NCBI GenBank assembly: GCA_938021675.1
Contig: CALIFY010000031.1
Span: forward strand, 1-60,239
Direction of reading: 5' to 3'
From: an uncultured Acidimicrobiales bacterium
Lineage (GTDB): Bacteria; Actinomycetota; Acidimicrobiia; Acidimicrobiales; SZUA-35
DNA length: 60,239 bases
Numbering within the stretch: the first letter of the stretch is position 1; each line of letters begins with the position of its first letter. This document shows positions 16,948-25,977 of the stretch, piece by piece. The position numbers and the translations under genes were made by a program. The notes beneath the pieces were generated by a model. The model was not told the DNA's origin and searched no databases. It saw nothing but the letters and a program-made list of their open reading frames with translations.

Positions 16948-17631
16948 ATGCCGCCCGAGCCCCACTCGCCGTTTACCAACCGAAAAGCGGGCGAGGCATT
17001 CCTGATCGACCCGTCCGGTGGGGCGGGACCAGGGGTGCTCGTGCTTCATTCGTGGTGGGGTTTGACCCCTTGGGCGAGGGATTTTTGCGGTCGATTGGCA
17101 ACACTCGGCTATACCGTGCTCGCCCCCGACCTCTTCGACGGCGTCCAACCGGTCACAGAGGCTGAGGGTGAGGCAATCCTGGCCGAATCCAACCCCGACG
17201 AACTTTCCGGGCTCGTTATGTCATCGGCCCAAACTCTGAGAGCAGCATCACGCAATGCCGAACATCCGATCGCCATCGTCGGCTTCTCGATGGGGGCATC
17301 GCTCGGCCTGTGGCTATCGGCCCGCCTTACGCAGGAGGTCGGTGCGGTCGTCGCCTTCTATGGCACACAGTCCATCGACTTCGACGAGGCCACCGCCACA
17401 TACCAAGGTCATTTCGCCGAGGACGATCACATGGTGAGCGAAGAGGACCGAGTCGTTACCGAATCGTTCATTCGACTGGGCGGCCGGGAGACCGAATTCC
17501 ACCTGTACCCCGGCACGAAACACTGGTTCTTCGAAGGCGGCAAAAACTTTGACGCTGATGCCTCGAGCTTGGCCTGGGATCGAATGACCGCGTTCCTCGG
17601 TGCTACCGTCGGCACAGATCTCTCCGATTGA
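16948..17631 (+). CDS. Dienelactone hydrolase family alpha/beta hydrolase
   Basis: The product is 227 residues, normal for the family. The oxyanion-side motif VLVLHSWWGLTPWARDF and the nucleophile elbow IVGFSMGASLG are present. In this family the nucleophile is often Cys; here the elbow carries Ser. A candidate Asp lies in FAEDDHMV, and the catalytic His is in the typical C-terminal LYPGTKHWFFE. Substrate is unknown; dienelactone itself is unlikely without other catechol genes. The MATE gene starts four bases after its stop. Confidence 0.87.
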   Translation: MPPEPHSPFTNRKAGEAFLIDPSGGAGPGVLVLHSWWGLTPWARDFCGRLATLGYTVLAPDLFDGVQPVTEAEGEAILAESNPDELSGLVMSSAQTLRAASRNAEHPIAIVGFSMGASLGLWLSARLTQEVGAVVAFYGTQSIDFDEATATYQGHFAEDDHMVSEEDRVVTESFIRLGGRETEFHLYPGTKHWFFEGGKNFDADASSLAWDRMTAFLGATVGTDLSD

Positions 17632-17635
17632 CCGG

Positions 17636-18970
17636 ATGCCACTCCGCTCTCCCCACGATCGGGAGATCGCCCGCCTCGCCATCCCTGCCCTCGGCACCCT
17701 GGTGGCCGAGCCGTTGTACATCTTGGCCGACACCGCCATCGTCGGTCGATTGGGCACCGACGAATTGGCGGGCGTTGCCTTAGCCTCGACCGTCCTGCTC
17801 ACCGTCCATTCGCTGCTCATCTTCCTGGCCTATGGCACGACGTCGACCGTCGCCCGCCTGCTCGGAGCGGAGCACGAACGGGAAGCGGCTCGGCAGTCGA
17901 TGCAGGGATTGTGGCTCGCCATTCTGCTCGGCCTCGGCGCCGTTTCGGTTCTGGTGGTGGCCGGCGACCCCTTACTCATCTTGCTCGGCGGATCGGGCCA
18001 AGCGCTGACCGCGGCCAGTCGCTACCTGACGATCAGCCTCGCCGGTTTGCCGTTCCTGCTAGTAAATCTGGCCGGAGCCGGGAGTTTCCACGGCCGGCAA
18101 GACACCAAAACGCCCCTACTTATCGCGGTGGGCGGGGCGGCGTTCAACCTGGTCCTCGAACTGATCCTGATCCCTGGACTCGGATTCGGTGTGGGGGCAT
18201 CGGCGCTCTCGACCGTCGTGGCTCAAGTGCTCACCGGCAGCTTCTTCGCCTGGCGGGTGTTTACCTGGACGCGACCGCTGGGCAGCACCCTCGCGGTCGA
18301 TCCGGCATCGCTGGTCCGTCTCATGCGGGCCGGACGACCGCTGATCGTGCGGTCGGTGGCGCTTCGCGGTTCGTTCACTCTCGGTACCGCGGTGGCGGCC
18401 AGGATCGGGGTCGCCGAACTGGCCGCCCACCAGATCGCGCTCCAGCTATGGTCGACGCTGGCCTTGACCCTCGATGCTGTGGCGATCGCTGGTCAGGCCT
18501 TGACCGGGAAATGGCTCGGGGCCGGCGATGCCGTTCGAGCCAAGCGAACCGCGGCTCGGATGATCGAACTTGACGTCGCCGTCGGCGTGGTCGCCGCCGT
18601 CGCGGTGATCGTCGTCCGGTCACCGTTGGCCTCCCTGTTCAGCACCGATCCAGCCGTCGTCGCCTCGACGGCGTTCGTCCTGATCTGGGTGGCGCTCTCC
18701 CAGCCGGTCAACGGTTACGTGTTCGCCCTCGACGGAATACTTATCGGTGCCGGCGATGTGTCCTATCTCGGCTGGACAATGGCCGCTGCGGCCGCAGTGT
18801 TTGTTGCCGGAGCGGTTGTGCTGATCGTCGCCGGGCTCGGCCTTGGGTGGCTTTGGGCCCTATTCACGCTCTTTATGGGGCTCCGCGCTATCGCATTACG
18901 ACTTCGGTGGCAGAGCAACCGGTGGCTGGTCCTCGGCGTCGCCGACCCGGCCGGGGGTAAGAGCCAATAG
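17636..18970 (+). CDS. MATE family multidrug/toxin efflux transporter (DinF-like)
   Basis: The product is 444 residues from the ATG at 17636, with 12 predicted membrane segments in two homologous halves. The N-terminal stretch IARLAIPALGTLVAEPLYIL with ADTAIVGRLGTDELAG is the classic MATE signature, and the second half begins similarly (GRPLIVRSVALRGSF, then ELAAHQIALQLW). MATE proteins export cationic drugs or metabolites using proton or sodium gradients. It is probably co-transcribed with the hydrolase upstream. A 13-bp imperfect repeat starts at its stop codon. Confidence 0.93.
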   Translation: MPLRSPHDREIARLAIPALGTLVAEPLYILADTAIVGRLGTDELAGVALASTVLLTVHSLLIFLAYGTTSTVARLLGAEHEREAARQSMQGLWLAILLGLGAVSVLVVAGDPLLILLGGSGQALTAASRYLTISLAGLPFLLVNLAGAGSFHGRQDTKTPLLIAVGGAAFNLVLELILIPGLGFGVGASALSTVVAQVLTGSFFAWRVFTWTRPLGSTLAVDPASLVRLMRAGRPLIVRSVALRGSFTLGTAVAARIGVAELAAHQIALQLWSTLALTLDAVAIAGQALTGKWLGAGDAVRAKRTAARMIELDVAVGVVAAVAVIVVRSPLASLFSTDPAVVASTAFVLIWVALSQPVNGYVFALDGILIGAGDVSYLGWTMAAAAAVFVAGAVVLIVAGLGLGWLWALFTLFMGLRAIALRLRWQSNRWLVLGVADPAGGKSQ

Positions 18971-18992
18971 CGACGGCCGATAGTCGCAGCCG
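18967..18992 (+). repeat. Imperfect 13-bp tandem duplication spanning the MATE stop codon
   Basis: ATAGCGACGGCCG (18967-18979) contains the TAG stop and is followed by ATAGTCGCAGCCG (18980-18992). Nine of 13 positions match. A second TAG is thereby created 13 bases downstream in another frame. The similarity alone is modest; see the finding on stop-codon repeats. Confidence 0.45.
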
Positions 18993-19012
18993 GTTCCGAC
19001 CGCTGATCATCG

Positions 19013-20413
19013 CTACGGGGCGACCTCCAGCGTGATCTCGACCCGTCGATTCTTGGCTCGTCCCTCGTCTGTTTCGCTGTTGTCGATCGGTTCGGCTTCA
19101 CCTCGACCGACCGCCTCGATGCGGGATTCGTCGATGCCGCGTTGCGTCACGTATCCGGCGACGGCATCGGCCCGTTCTTGGCTGAGTTGTAAGTTGTAGG
19201 CCGGGTCGCCTCGATCGTCGGTATGCCCCTCCACCAAGGCGGATATGAACGGATCTCGGGTCAACACGCCGACGCCATAGTTGAGGATCTGCCCAAACTC
19301 GGGCGAAATCGCAACCGAGCCGGTGTCGAACACCGCGGTCCCGCTCAGCGAAGCGGAGAACAGCCGACCATCGAGCCGGACTTCATAGGACGCAAACGCC
19401 GAAAGCGCCGAGATCAGCCGACCCCCGTTTCCCATCCAAAGCACTGGGTACACGCCGGGGTCAACGGTTGTGGCATCGACGACATCATTCACGCCGTAGA
19501 GGTCCACCGCGGCCGCCACCAAGTCGCGTCGAATCTCCTCGGTCGGCAACACCCCACTGATCGCTACGCGCTCCCCTTCGGCGGCCACCACCAGAATCGG
19601 ATCCTTCAATCCGGTGATCTCCACCTGATCGACTTCCACCGGCAAGCCGCTTGCTTCAACCGCCGCCCGCTGCAACCGTTCGACCGCGGCCCGGGAGGGC
19701 GCCGAACCGGTGACCACCACCTTCCCATCGGCCAGTTGGATCTGCCCTTCGACCAGAGCCTGAAGCAGCACGACCACCTGTGGACTGGCAGCCAGCCAGT
19801 CGGCGCCGCCTGCGGTAGCGTCGATCGTAAGATCCCAGCGAACGGACGGTGAGTATGCGATCTCCGACGCTAGCTGAAGGCGATCGGCCAGTGTTTGGTC
19901 CGGCACCCGACCGACGACGACAACTTCGCCATCGCTGAGCCTCGCTTCGACGAACGCTCCCGAGGAAGCCGTCGGTTCGTTGGCACTCTGGGGGTTCTCA
20001 GCGGATTCGCCACCAGTTGATTCACCGCTGTTCGATTCACCGCTGTTCGATTCACCGCCTGCGGGGCTCTGGTCGGGTGAGGACTCATCGGCGGTAACCG
20101 ATCCTGTCGTGCGGCTACCGGCAGACAACCCGGGGCCCAGCAGCACCACGATGTAGGCGATGGCGGCCAACACCACCATGACCAGGGCCGCCACCAAGAC
20201 CAGTACCGTCAGGCGGTTGTCTCGCTCCTGGTTGGCCGCGCCCGGATGTTGCGGTCTGACGATCCGAGCCGCCCCGGTCCGAGCCCGTTTTTTCTGATGA
20301 GGAGGCGGGATGGACTCGCTTCGTTCCGGGTCGACGGGGCGGACGAGCTTGGCGCTCGGAGCGTCGGCCGGCGGAAGCGGACGCCGGCGGGGAGGTCGAT
20401 GGCCGTCAGCCAT
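19013..20413 (-). CDS. Membrane-anchored BON/OmpA-domain protein (ArfA-like architecture)
   Basis: I chose the ATG at 20413 (MADGHRPPR), giving 466 residues. Order: a basic Pro/Arg-rich cytoplasmic N-terminus (about 85 residues), one membrane helix (LVLVAALVMVVLAAIAYIVV), a Gly/Ser/Asn/Glu repeat linker, three BON-like units (VEARLSDGEVVVVGRVP; DGKVVVTGSAPSRAAVERL; GERVAISGVLPTEEIRRDL), and a C-terminal OmpA-like peptidoglycan-binding domain (VEGHTDDRGDPAYNLQLS, GRGEAEPI, AKNRRVEI). Mycobacterial ArfA has the same TM-BON-OmpA plan. It probably links the membrane to peptidoglycan. It lies downstream of the sigma factor/SH3 pair on the same strand and may belong to that response. Confidence 0.85.
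   Translation of the reverse strand: MADGHRPPRRRPLPPADAPSAKLVRPVDPERSESIPPPHQKKRARTGAARIVRPQHPGAANQERDNRLTVLVLVAALVMVVLAAIAYIVVLLGPGLSAGSRTTGSVTADESSPDQSPAGGESNSGESNSGESTGGESAENPQSANEPTASSGAFVEARLSDGEVVVVGRVPDQTLADRLQLASEIAYSPSVRWDLTIDATAGGADWLAASPQVVVLLQALVEGQIQLADGKVVVTGSAPSRAAVERLQRAAVEASGLPVEVDQVEITGLKDPILVVAAEGERVAISGVLPTEEIRRDLVAAAVDLYGVNDVVDATTVDPGVYPVLWMGNGGRLISALSAFASYEVRLDGRLFSASLSGTAVFDTGSVAISPEFGQILNYGVGVLTRDPFISALVEGHTDDRGDPAYNLQLSQERADAVAGYVTQRGIDESRIEAVGRGEAEPIDNSETDEGRAKNRRVEITLEVAP
20006..20065 (+). repeat. 15-bp tandem repeat in the BON/OmpA gene linker
   Basis: TTCACCGCTGTTCGA is present twice exactly (20021-20035, 20036-20050) with a diverged unit on each side. It encodes the pentapeptide GESNS in the linker after the membrane helix. 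Confidence 0.88.
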
Positions 20414-20562
20414 CGACGGGAAGGCCAGAAAAGACGAATCTGGCGATGATCGGCAGAGCGGAATAGTGGTGCATAACCTCGACACAGGTTCTGCGCCCGC
20501 GACAAGCAACGTAGTCGATCGACAATGGTGTTGTCTGATCGGGGGCCGGGCGATCGACGCCG

Positions 20563-22107
20563 TCAGGGCCGCCAAGCTTCGAGAACGATACCGACGATCT
20601 CCGGACCGGTAGGCGTCTGCTCTAGATACACGTGAGACCGAAGCCAGCCCGGCTGATACGGCGGCGTCTCAACCGAAATGGCGACCGATGTCAGATCACC
20701 GAAGAACGCTCCGGCTGCGTCGACATCGAATACCAGTTCCGGTCTTGGGTCGACCGTCGCATCGGCCCAGTTAGCCACTTGGTGATACTCAAGAAGTGAA
20801 CCAGTAAACGGCTCGGAGGAGCCTTCGGGAGTCAGCAGAATCCGAGGTTCATTCCAGGTCGATACCGCGTTGAAATCTCCATCATCCAACTTGGGTGCCG
20901 AGGTGAGCCCGATAGCGAGTGGCGCCCGGGTGGTAAACGGGAGTTCAAGCGATTCGGTCGACCCGGCGGAAGCGGCGAACAGCGCGTTGCGCACCCGGTG
21001 CCCGATATCGAGCCGCTCGGCATCGTTTGGCGACGCCGCCAAACCAAGAAAATATTCGTTGACCCACCCTTGCGTGCCGTCTTCGGTAATGATCTGACGC
21101 CAGACGGCGTCACCGACCGAGGCCGGAGCTGAATTTACCCGGATGATGCCCCCACGCCCCGGTGATAGGACGGCCACCGAGGCATTCTCTCGGCCCGGAC
21201 CGGCGCGGACCACCAGGCCACCATCTGGATCATCTTGGGCGACCCGGACCACCGTATAAGACCTACGATCGCCGATCGATTCATAGGACAGGGCCTGTGC
21301 GGCGTACTCGCCGGTACCGGGCACGCGAACGATAAGCCACACCTGTTCGGTCCCCACGACGGGCAGCGTCGACTCGAACGACGCTCCCGCCGCTGAAGTC
21401 GTCGTGGCGGCAAGCACCCGACCGTCGAGCACCGAACGGACCTCGACCACCAACTCACCGCCGGCGGTTACCTGTCCGGCTGCAATCACCGAGTTCGTGT
21501 TCTGATCGAACCGGGACTTCTCAGCGTCGAGTCGGATTGGTCCGGTGGTCGCCGTCACCACGATGCCAGCTGCGGTATCGACCTCGGAGGCGAACGGAAG
21601 GCCGGTCAGATCAGCGAACCGTTGCTTCGCCTCAACAGCGTCCTCAATAGGTTCGCTCTCCGTCCTGGACTCGTTCCCGGTCTCGTTCTCCGTCTCGTTG
21701 TCGCCGGGTCGTCGCCGTTCGGTACCGGCATCACCTACCTCGGCATCATCTTCTTGGCCGGCGTCGGTGGACGCTTCGGCAACCGGTGTCGTAACCATCA
21801 CCGCGTCCGGGTCGTCGGTCGCAGCCTCGACAAGATCGACATCGCCGCGCTGCAACACAACTCCCATCGCCACGATGGCGGCGATAGCTACGAACGCTGT
21901 GGTTATGGTGGCCAAGGGTCGGAGCCAGTTCGAAAACGGCCGTTCGGTCGTCGTCGCCTCAGCCACCGCGGTAGCGAGGGAGGCGTATGCGTTCTTCGAC
22001 GGCTCGACCCGATCAGCCTGAGCTGACAAACCCGCCGAGAGACGTTCGGTCAACGCTTCGAATCGCTGGTCGTCGAATCCGAGGTCTTCGGGCCGATTAG
22101 CGCTCAT
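20563..22107 (-). CDS. Single-pass membrane protein with bacterial SH3 domain, partner of the adjacent sigma factor
   Basis: The product is 514 residues. A cytoplasmic N-terminus of about 60 residues is followed by one membrane helix (LATITTAFVAIAAIVAMGVV), an acidic Glu/Asn/Thr linker, a beta-rich region, an SH3-like domain (VVRAGPGRENASVAVLSPG to TQGWVNEYFLGL) and a C-terminal domain of no recognised family. It overlaps the sigma factor stop by ATGA, the position of an anti-sigma factor. No zinc-binding ZAS motif (HxxxCxxC) is present, so an anti-sigma role is inferred from position and topology only. The SH3 domain suggests contact with cell-wall material. Confidence 0.65.
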   Translation of the reverse strand: MSANRPEDLGFDDQRFEALTERLSAGLSAQADRVEPSKNAYASLATAVAEATTTERPFSNWLRPLATITTAFVAIAAIVAMGVVLQRGDVDLVEAATDDPDAVMVTTPVAEASTDAGQEDDAEVGDAGTERRRPGDNETENETGNESRTESEPIEDAVEAKQRFADLTGLPFASEVDTAAGIVVTATTGPIRLDAEKSRFDQNTNSVIAAGQVTAGGELVVEVRSVLDGRVLAATTTSAAGASFESTLPVVGTEQVWLIVRVPGTGEYAAQALSYESIGDRRSYTVVRVAQDDPDGGLVVRAGPGRENASVAVLSPGRGGIIRVNSAPASVGDAVWRQIITEDGTQGWVNEYFLGLAASPNDAERLDIGHRVRNALFAASAGSTESLELPFTTRAPLAIGLTSAPKLDDGDFNAVSTWNEPRILLTPEGSSEPFTGSLLEYHQVANWADATVDPRPELVFDVDAAGAFFGDLTSVAISVETPPYQPGWLRSHVYLEQTPTGPEIVGIVLEAWRP

Positions 22108-22661
22108 CGGCCCATCCCTCCCCCGGTCTCGCCAAGCATCCCTTCGAGCTTGAGTAACCCTCGGTGGGCATGCGATTTGACCGAACCGCGAGCGATTCCG
22201 AGCGTCTCGGCGATCTCCGCCTCAGACAGGTCGAGGTAGTAGCGCAGAATGATCACCGACGCCTGTTTATCGGAAAGCTGGCGGACGGCGGCAAGAATCC
22301 GCTGACGCTCGGCGGCGGCAACGCCGGATTCCTCAGCTGAGGCGACATACCTGGCCTCTCCATCCTGCTTGGCGGCATGATCGCGCCGTACCCGCCGCTT
22401 CCTAAGGGCGGTCCGTGCACCATTGAGCACCATCTTGCGAAGGTACGGACCTTCCCGCCCAGGTTCGATCCGATAGTTCCCGCCGAGCAGCTTGACGAAT
22501 GCGTCCTGCACCACCTCTTCAGCCGAGCCAACGTCGTCGACGTACATCGATGCCAGCTTGACGAGTTGTCGAAAATGCTGATCATACAAATAGGGAAGTG
22601 ACGAAGTGGTCGCTCGGAGGTCTACGTTGGTATGAGCACCATCCATCGCTGTCACCGTCAC
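22104..22661 (-). CDS. ECF-type RNA polymerase sigma factor (SigE-like sigma-70 family)
   Basis: The product is 185 residues. Region 2 reads LYDQHFRQLVKLASMYVDDV and AEEVVQDAFVKLL. Region 4 contains LSDKQASVIILRYYLDLSEA, EIAETLGIARGSVKSHAHRG and LLKLEGML, the helix-turn-helix that binds the -35 element. This is the SigE-like ECF group common in actinobacteria. The start could also be the ATG at 22646. It forms a coupled pair with the downstream SH3 membrane protein. A TATGGT string about 30 bases upstream in the gap to gatB could be its -10, but the support is weak. Confidence 0.92.
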   Translation of the reverse strand: MTVTAMDGAHTNVDLRATTSSLPYLYDQHFRQLVKLASMYVDDVGSAEEVVQDAFVKLLGGNYRIEPGREGPYLRKMVLNGARTALRKRRVRRDHAAKQDGEARYVASAEESGVAAAERQRILAAVRQLSDKQASVIILRYYLDLSEAEIAETLGIARGSVKSHAHRGLLKLEGMLGETGGGMGR

Positions 22662-22727
22662 ACCCCACAGACGCTCAAGAGAGGCCTCGGGTTTACCATA
22701 GGGTCCGAAAAGGTTCGTCGCGAGCCG

Positions 22728-24167
22728 CTAGATCTCAGCTTTGAGGCTGAGCAACCGGTTGACGACTTTGCCATCGGCCTGGCCTTGAGTCGCCTTCATG
22801 ACCTGACCGGTGAAGAAGCCTTGCATCTTCTTTCGCTCCTTGTCGTCTCCGTCGGTGAAACGACCCCACTGTTCGGCGTGTTGGGCGATGATCCCATCGA
22901 GGAGTGACTCCAACTCGTCGGTGTCCATGGCTTCGAAACCTCGGGCCTCGGCCACGTCGGCTGCGCTGCGGCCGGTATCGACCATCTCGGCCAACACCTG
23001 TTTTGCCTGGGTAGCGGTCAAGGCACCGCCGGTTTCCATGGTTACCAGCTCGGCGAGGCGAACCGGTTCGAGACGCTCAGCTCCTTCCACCGCCAGGTTG
23101 TTCGCCACGTGGGTCATGACCCGGCTGCAGTCGGCGCCGGCTTCGATAGTGGCCAGAGCCAACCCATCCAGATCACGAGTCACGGCCAGGGCCGCCATCT
23201 GCGGTTCGGCCCCCACCGCCTGAAGTGACTCACGCCGCTCCTTTGGCAGCGCCGGCAGGGCGCGGCGGATCTCATCGATCCACTCCGGTGATGGGTCGAT
23301 GGGCACGAGGTCGGGATCGGCAAAATACCGGTAGTCTTCGGCCTCTTCCTTCGAGCGTCCGGCTCGGGTCCGACCACCCTCTTCGTCCCAATGGCGGGTC
23401 TCCTGGCGAGGAGCGTCACCGGCGTCGTAGAGATCGACGTGGCGACGGGCCTCGTAGACGATGGCTCGGCCGACGGAGCGCAGGGAGTTTACGTTCTTGA
23501 TTTCGCATCGGGTCCGCAGTTCGTCGGCACCGACGGGCCGGACCGACACGTTGGCGTCGACCCGAAGCGACCCCTCTTCCATCTTGCCGTCACTGGCTCC
23601 GATGGCGACCAGTATCGACCGGAGCTCCTCGACGTATTCCTTGGCCTGCTCCGGTCCTCGGATGTCTGGTCTGCTGACGATCTCGATGAGGGGCACTCCG
23701 GCCCTGTTGTAGTCGACCAACGAGTACCCGGCATCGTGGATCCGACCGGATGCCCCGATGTGGGTGCTTTTCCCGGTGTCTTCTTCCATATGGGCCCGCT
23801 CGATGCCGATTCGGGCCCCCGACGCGAGGTCGAGATAGCCATCGGCATTGAGCGGCTGGTCGTACTGGCTTATCTGGTAGTCCTTCGGCATGTCTGGATA
23901 GAAATAGTTCTTCCGGGCGAACACGCAACGTTGCACGGTGCAGTTGAGGGCCAGGCCGATCCGGATCGACAACGCCACCGCCTGTTCGTTTACCACCGGC
24001 AGCGTGCCCGGCAGGCCAAGGCAGACCGGATGGACGTTGGTGTTCGGCTCGCCTCCGAACTCGTTACGGGCCGGAGAGAACATTTTGGTCGCGGTCGAAA
24101 GCTCGGCGTGAACCTCCAAGCCGATCACCATCTCCCAACCCTTCGGCAACTGGTTCGGCTCGCTCAC
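22728..24167 (-). CDS. gatB: Aspartyl/glutamyl-tRNA amidotransferase subunit B
   Basis: The product is 479 residues, full family length. Characteristic motifs are VIGLEVHAEL near the N-terminus, PVCLGLPGTLPVVN, RKNYFYPDMPKDYQISQYDQP, HMEEDTGKSTH, VDYNRAGVPLIEIVS and the C-terminal YqeY-like tRNA-binding domain ending KVVNRLLSLK. GatB activates the misacylated Glu-tRNA(Gln) or Asp-tRNA(Asn) with ATP and accepts ammonia from GatA. The start overlaps the gatA stop (ATGA). Presence of GatCAB predicts indirect Gln and/or Asn tRNA charging in this organism. Confidence 0.98.
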   Translation of the reverse strand: MSEPNQLPKGWEMVIGLEVHAELSTATKMFSPARNEFGGEPNTNVHPVCLGLPGTLPVVNEQAVALSIRIGLALNCTVQRCVFARKNYFYPDMPKDYQISQYDQPLNADGYLDLASGARIGIERAHMEEDTGKSTHIGASGRIHDAGYSLVDYNRAGVPLIEIVSRPDIRGPEQAKEYVEELRSILVAIGASDGKMEEGSLRVDANVSVRPVGADELRTRCEIKNVNSLRSVGRAIVYEARRHVDLYDAGDAPRQETRHWDEEGGRTRAGRSKEEAEDYRYFADPDLVPIDPSPEWIDEIRRALPALPKERRESLQAVGAEPQMAALAVTRDLDGLALATIEAGADCSRVMTHVANNLAVEGAERLEPVRLAELVTMETGGALTATQAKQVLAEMVDTGRSAADVAEARGFEAMDTDELESLLDGIIAQHAEQWGRFTDGDDKERKKMQGFFTGQVMKATQGQADGKVVNRLLSLKAEI

Positions 24168-25648
24168 GACACGCTCCCCTCAAGACTCCGTTCCAATACC
24201 GCGGCCGCTCTGAACAGATCAGACTCGCCAAGCATCGGGGCCAGGACTTGAACGCCGACCGGCAACCCTTCGGCCCCCGTGCCGTAGGGAACGGAGATTG
24301 CCGGCTGGCCGGTCAAGTTGGACGGAATGGTACAGACGTCGTTGTAGTACATGGTCAGCGGGTCGGCTTTCGCCCCGAATCGGAAGGCCTCGCACGGCGA
24401 GGTGGGCGTGAGCAGCACATCGAACCGTTGATAGACCTGCTCGAATTCTTGGATCATGATCGTGCGTACCCGTTGCGCCTTCCCATAGAACGCGTCGTAG
24501 TAGCCGGCCGACAGGGCGTACGTGCCGAGCATGATACGGCGCTTCACCTCGTCGCCGAATCCGGCGGTTCGCGATGCTGCCATCATCGACGCCGTGTTCT
24601 GGCCGGGCTGTCGCAGTCCGTACCGAACGCCGTCGTAGCGAGCGAGGTTCGACGACGCTTCGGCCGGGGCGATCATGTAGTAGGCGGATAGCCCGGCGAT
24701 GACCGACGGAATCGACACCTCATCGACCTTGGCGCCGGCGTCGGCCAACGCCTCGGCGGCCCGACTGGTGCGTTCCACCACCGCCGGTTCGAAGCCTTCC
24801 AAGTCTTGGCGGCACAGTTCGGAGATAACCCCGACCCGCAACCCTTCGACGCCGTCTGTCAGGTGGGGGCCAACCGGTTCGTAGGCGGTTGCGATCGAGG
24901 TGGCGTCCCGGGGATCGTGACCGGCGATCACGTCGAATGCCAGCGCGGCGTCGGCGACCGAGCGGGTGAACGGGCCGATCTGATCGAGCGAGGAGGCGAA
25001 CGCCACCAGCCCATACCGGCTTACCCGGCCGTAGGTCGGCTTCATCCCAACCACTCCGCACAGCGAGGCCGGCTGGCGAATCGAGCCGCCGGTGTCGCTG
25101 CCGAACGACAACGGAGCAAAGCCGGCGGCCACCGCGGCGGCCGAACCGCCCGACGATCCTCCGGGGACCCGGTCGGTGTCGTGAGGGTTGCGGGTCGGCC
25201 CGAATGCCGAGTTTTCCGTTGAAGACCCCATGGCGAACTCGTCGAGGTTGGTTTTTCCGACGACGATCGCCCCGGCCGCGCTCAGCCGTTCGACGACGGT
25301 GGCGTCGTAGGGGGGAATCCACTGCTCCAGCATCTTCGACGAGCAGGTGGTGGTCACCCCCCGGGTACACATGTTGTCCTTGAGGGCCACCGGGACGCCG
25401 GCCAGCGGGCCGGGATCCTCTCCGGATTCGATCTTCTGGTCGATAACGGTCGCCGCTTCCCTGGCTCGATCGGCCACCACGGTAGTGAAGGCGTGAATCT
25501 CGTCGTCGAGCTCACCGATACGGGAAAGGTGGTCTTCGACGATCGAACTCGCCGAACGGTCGCCGTTTCGGACCGCCGACGCGACGTCGGCCACCGATAC
25601 ATCGGTGGCCTGACCGTCGGCCACCACATGGCCGGACTCGGCGCTCAC
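24164..25648 (-). CDS. gatA: Aspartyl/glutamyl-tRNA amidotransferase subunit A
   Basis: The product is 494 residues. The amidase signature is intact: catalytic Lys in GVPVALKDNMC, the Ser pair in VPGGSSGGSAAAVAAGFAPL and SFGSDTGGSIRQPASLCGVV. C-terminal features NLTGQPAISVPYG and LPVGVQVLAP are also typical. GatA hydrolyses Gln to release ammonia for the tRNA-bound Glu or Asp. It sits between gatC and gatB with four-base overlaps on both sides. Confidence 0.98.
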   Translation of the reverse strand: MSAESGHVVADGQATDVSVADVASAVRNGDRSASSIVEDHLSRIGELDDEIHAFTTVVADRAREAATVIDQKIESGEDPGPLAGVPVALKDNMCTRGVTTTCSSKMLEQWIPPYDATVVERLSAAGAIVVGKTNLDEFAMGSSTENSAFGPTRNPHDTDRVPGGSSGGSAAAVAAGFAPLSFGSDTGGSIRQPASLCGVVGMKPTYGRVSRYGLVAFASSLDQIGPFTRSVADAALAFDVIAGHDPRDATSIATAYEPVGPHLTDGVEGLRVGVISELCRQDLEGFEPAVVERTSRAAEALADAGAKVDEVSIPSVIAGLSAYYMIAPAEASSNLARYDGVRYGLRQPGQNTASMMAASRTAGFGDEVKRRIMLGTYALSAGYYDAFYGKAQRVRTIMIQEFEQVYQRFDVLLTPTSPCEAFRFGAKADPLTMYYNDVCTIPSNLTGQPAISVPYGTGAEGLPVGVQVLAPMLGESDLFRAAAVLERSLEGSVS

Positions 25649-25977
25649 AACGCCTCCCCGAGCGCCGGCGGGACCTTGAACCGGCCGTCTTCGATTTCTG
25701 GTCCGGCGGCCAACGCTTCGGCCCGAACGTCGTCGTCGTTCTCGACGGTGTCGGCCCGGAACACGTTTGTCAGCCCGTAGGGGTGGGCGGTCGGTGGCAC
25801 GTCGGCGACGTCGAAGGCATCGAGCCGGCCGCCCAGATCGAGGACGGCGTCGAGCTGGCCGGTGAAGCGGTCGAGCTCTTCATCGCTCAGTTCCAGCATG
25901 GCCAGCTGCGCCACCTTGGCCACATCTTTCCTCGTCAGGGGTTGGCGTTCAACGGACGGCGTGTCTTGGTCGGGCAC
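25645..25977 (-). CDS. gatC: Aspartyl/glutamyl-tRNA amidotransferase subunit C
   Basis: I chose the GTG at 25977, giving 110 residues. The open frame runs further upstream, but that part does not resemble GatC. The family motif LTRKDVAKVAQLAMLELSDEE and the Pro-rich region DVPPTAHPYGLTNVFRADT are clear. GatC is the small stabilising subunit between GatA and GatB. It is first in the gatCAB operon. Confidence 0.95.
   Translation of the reverse strand: MPDQDTPSVERQPLTRKDVAKVAQLAMLELSDEELDRFTGQLDAVLDLGGRLDAFDVADVPPTAHPYGLTNVFRADTVENDDDVRAEALAAGPEIEDGRFKVPPALGEAL

Noticed and set aside
24720-25370. 216-residue minus-strand frame inside gatA
   Set aside because: Shadow frame rich in Arg/Gly; gatA carries an intact amidase signature over the same bases.
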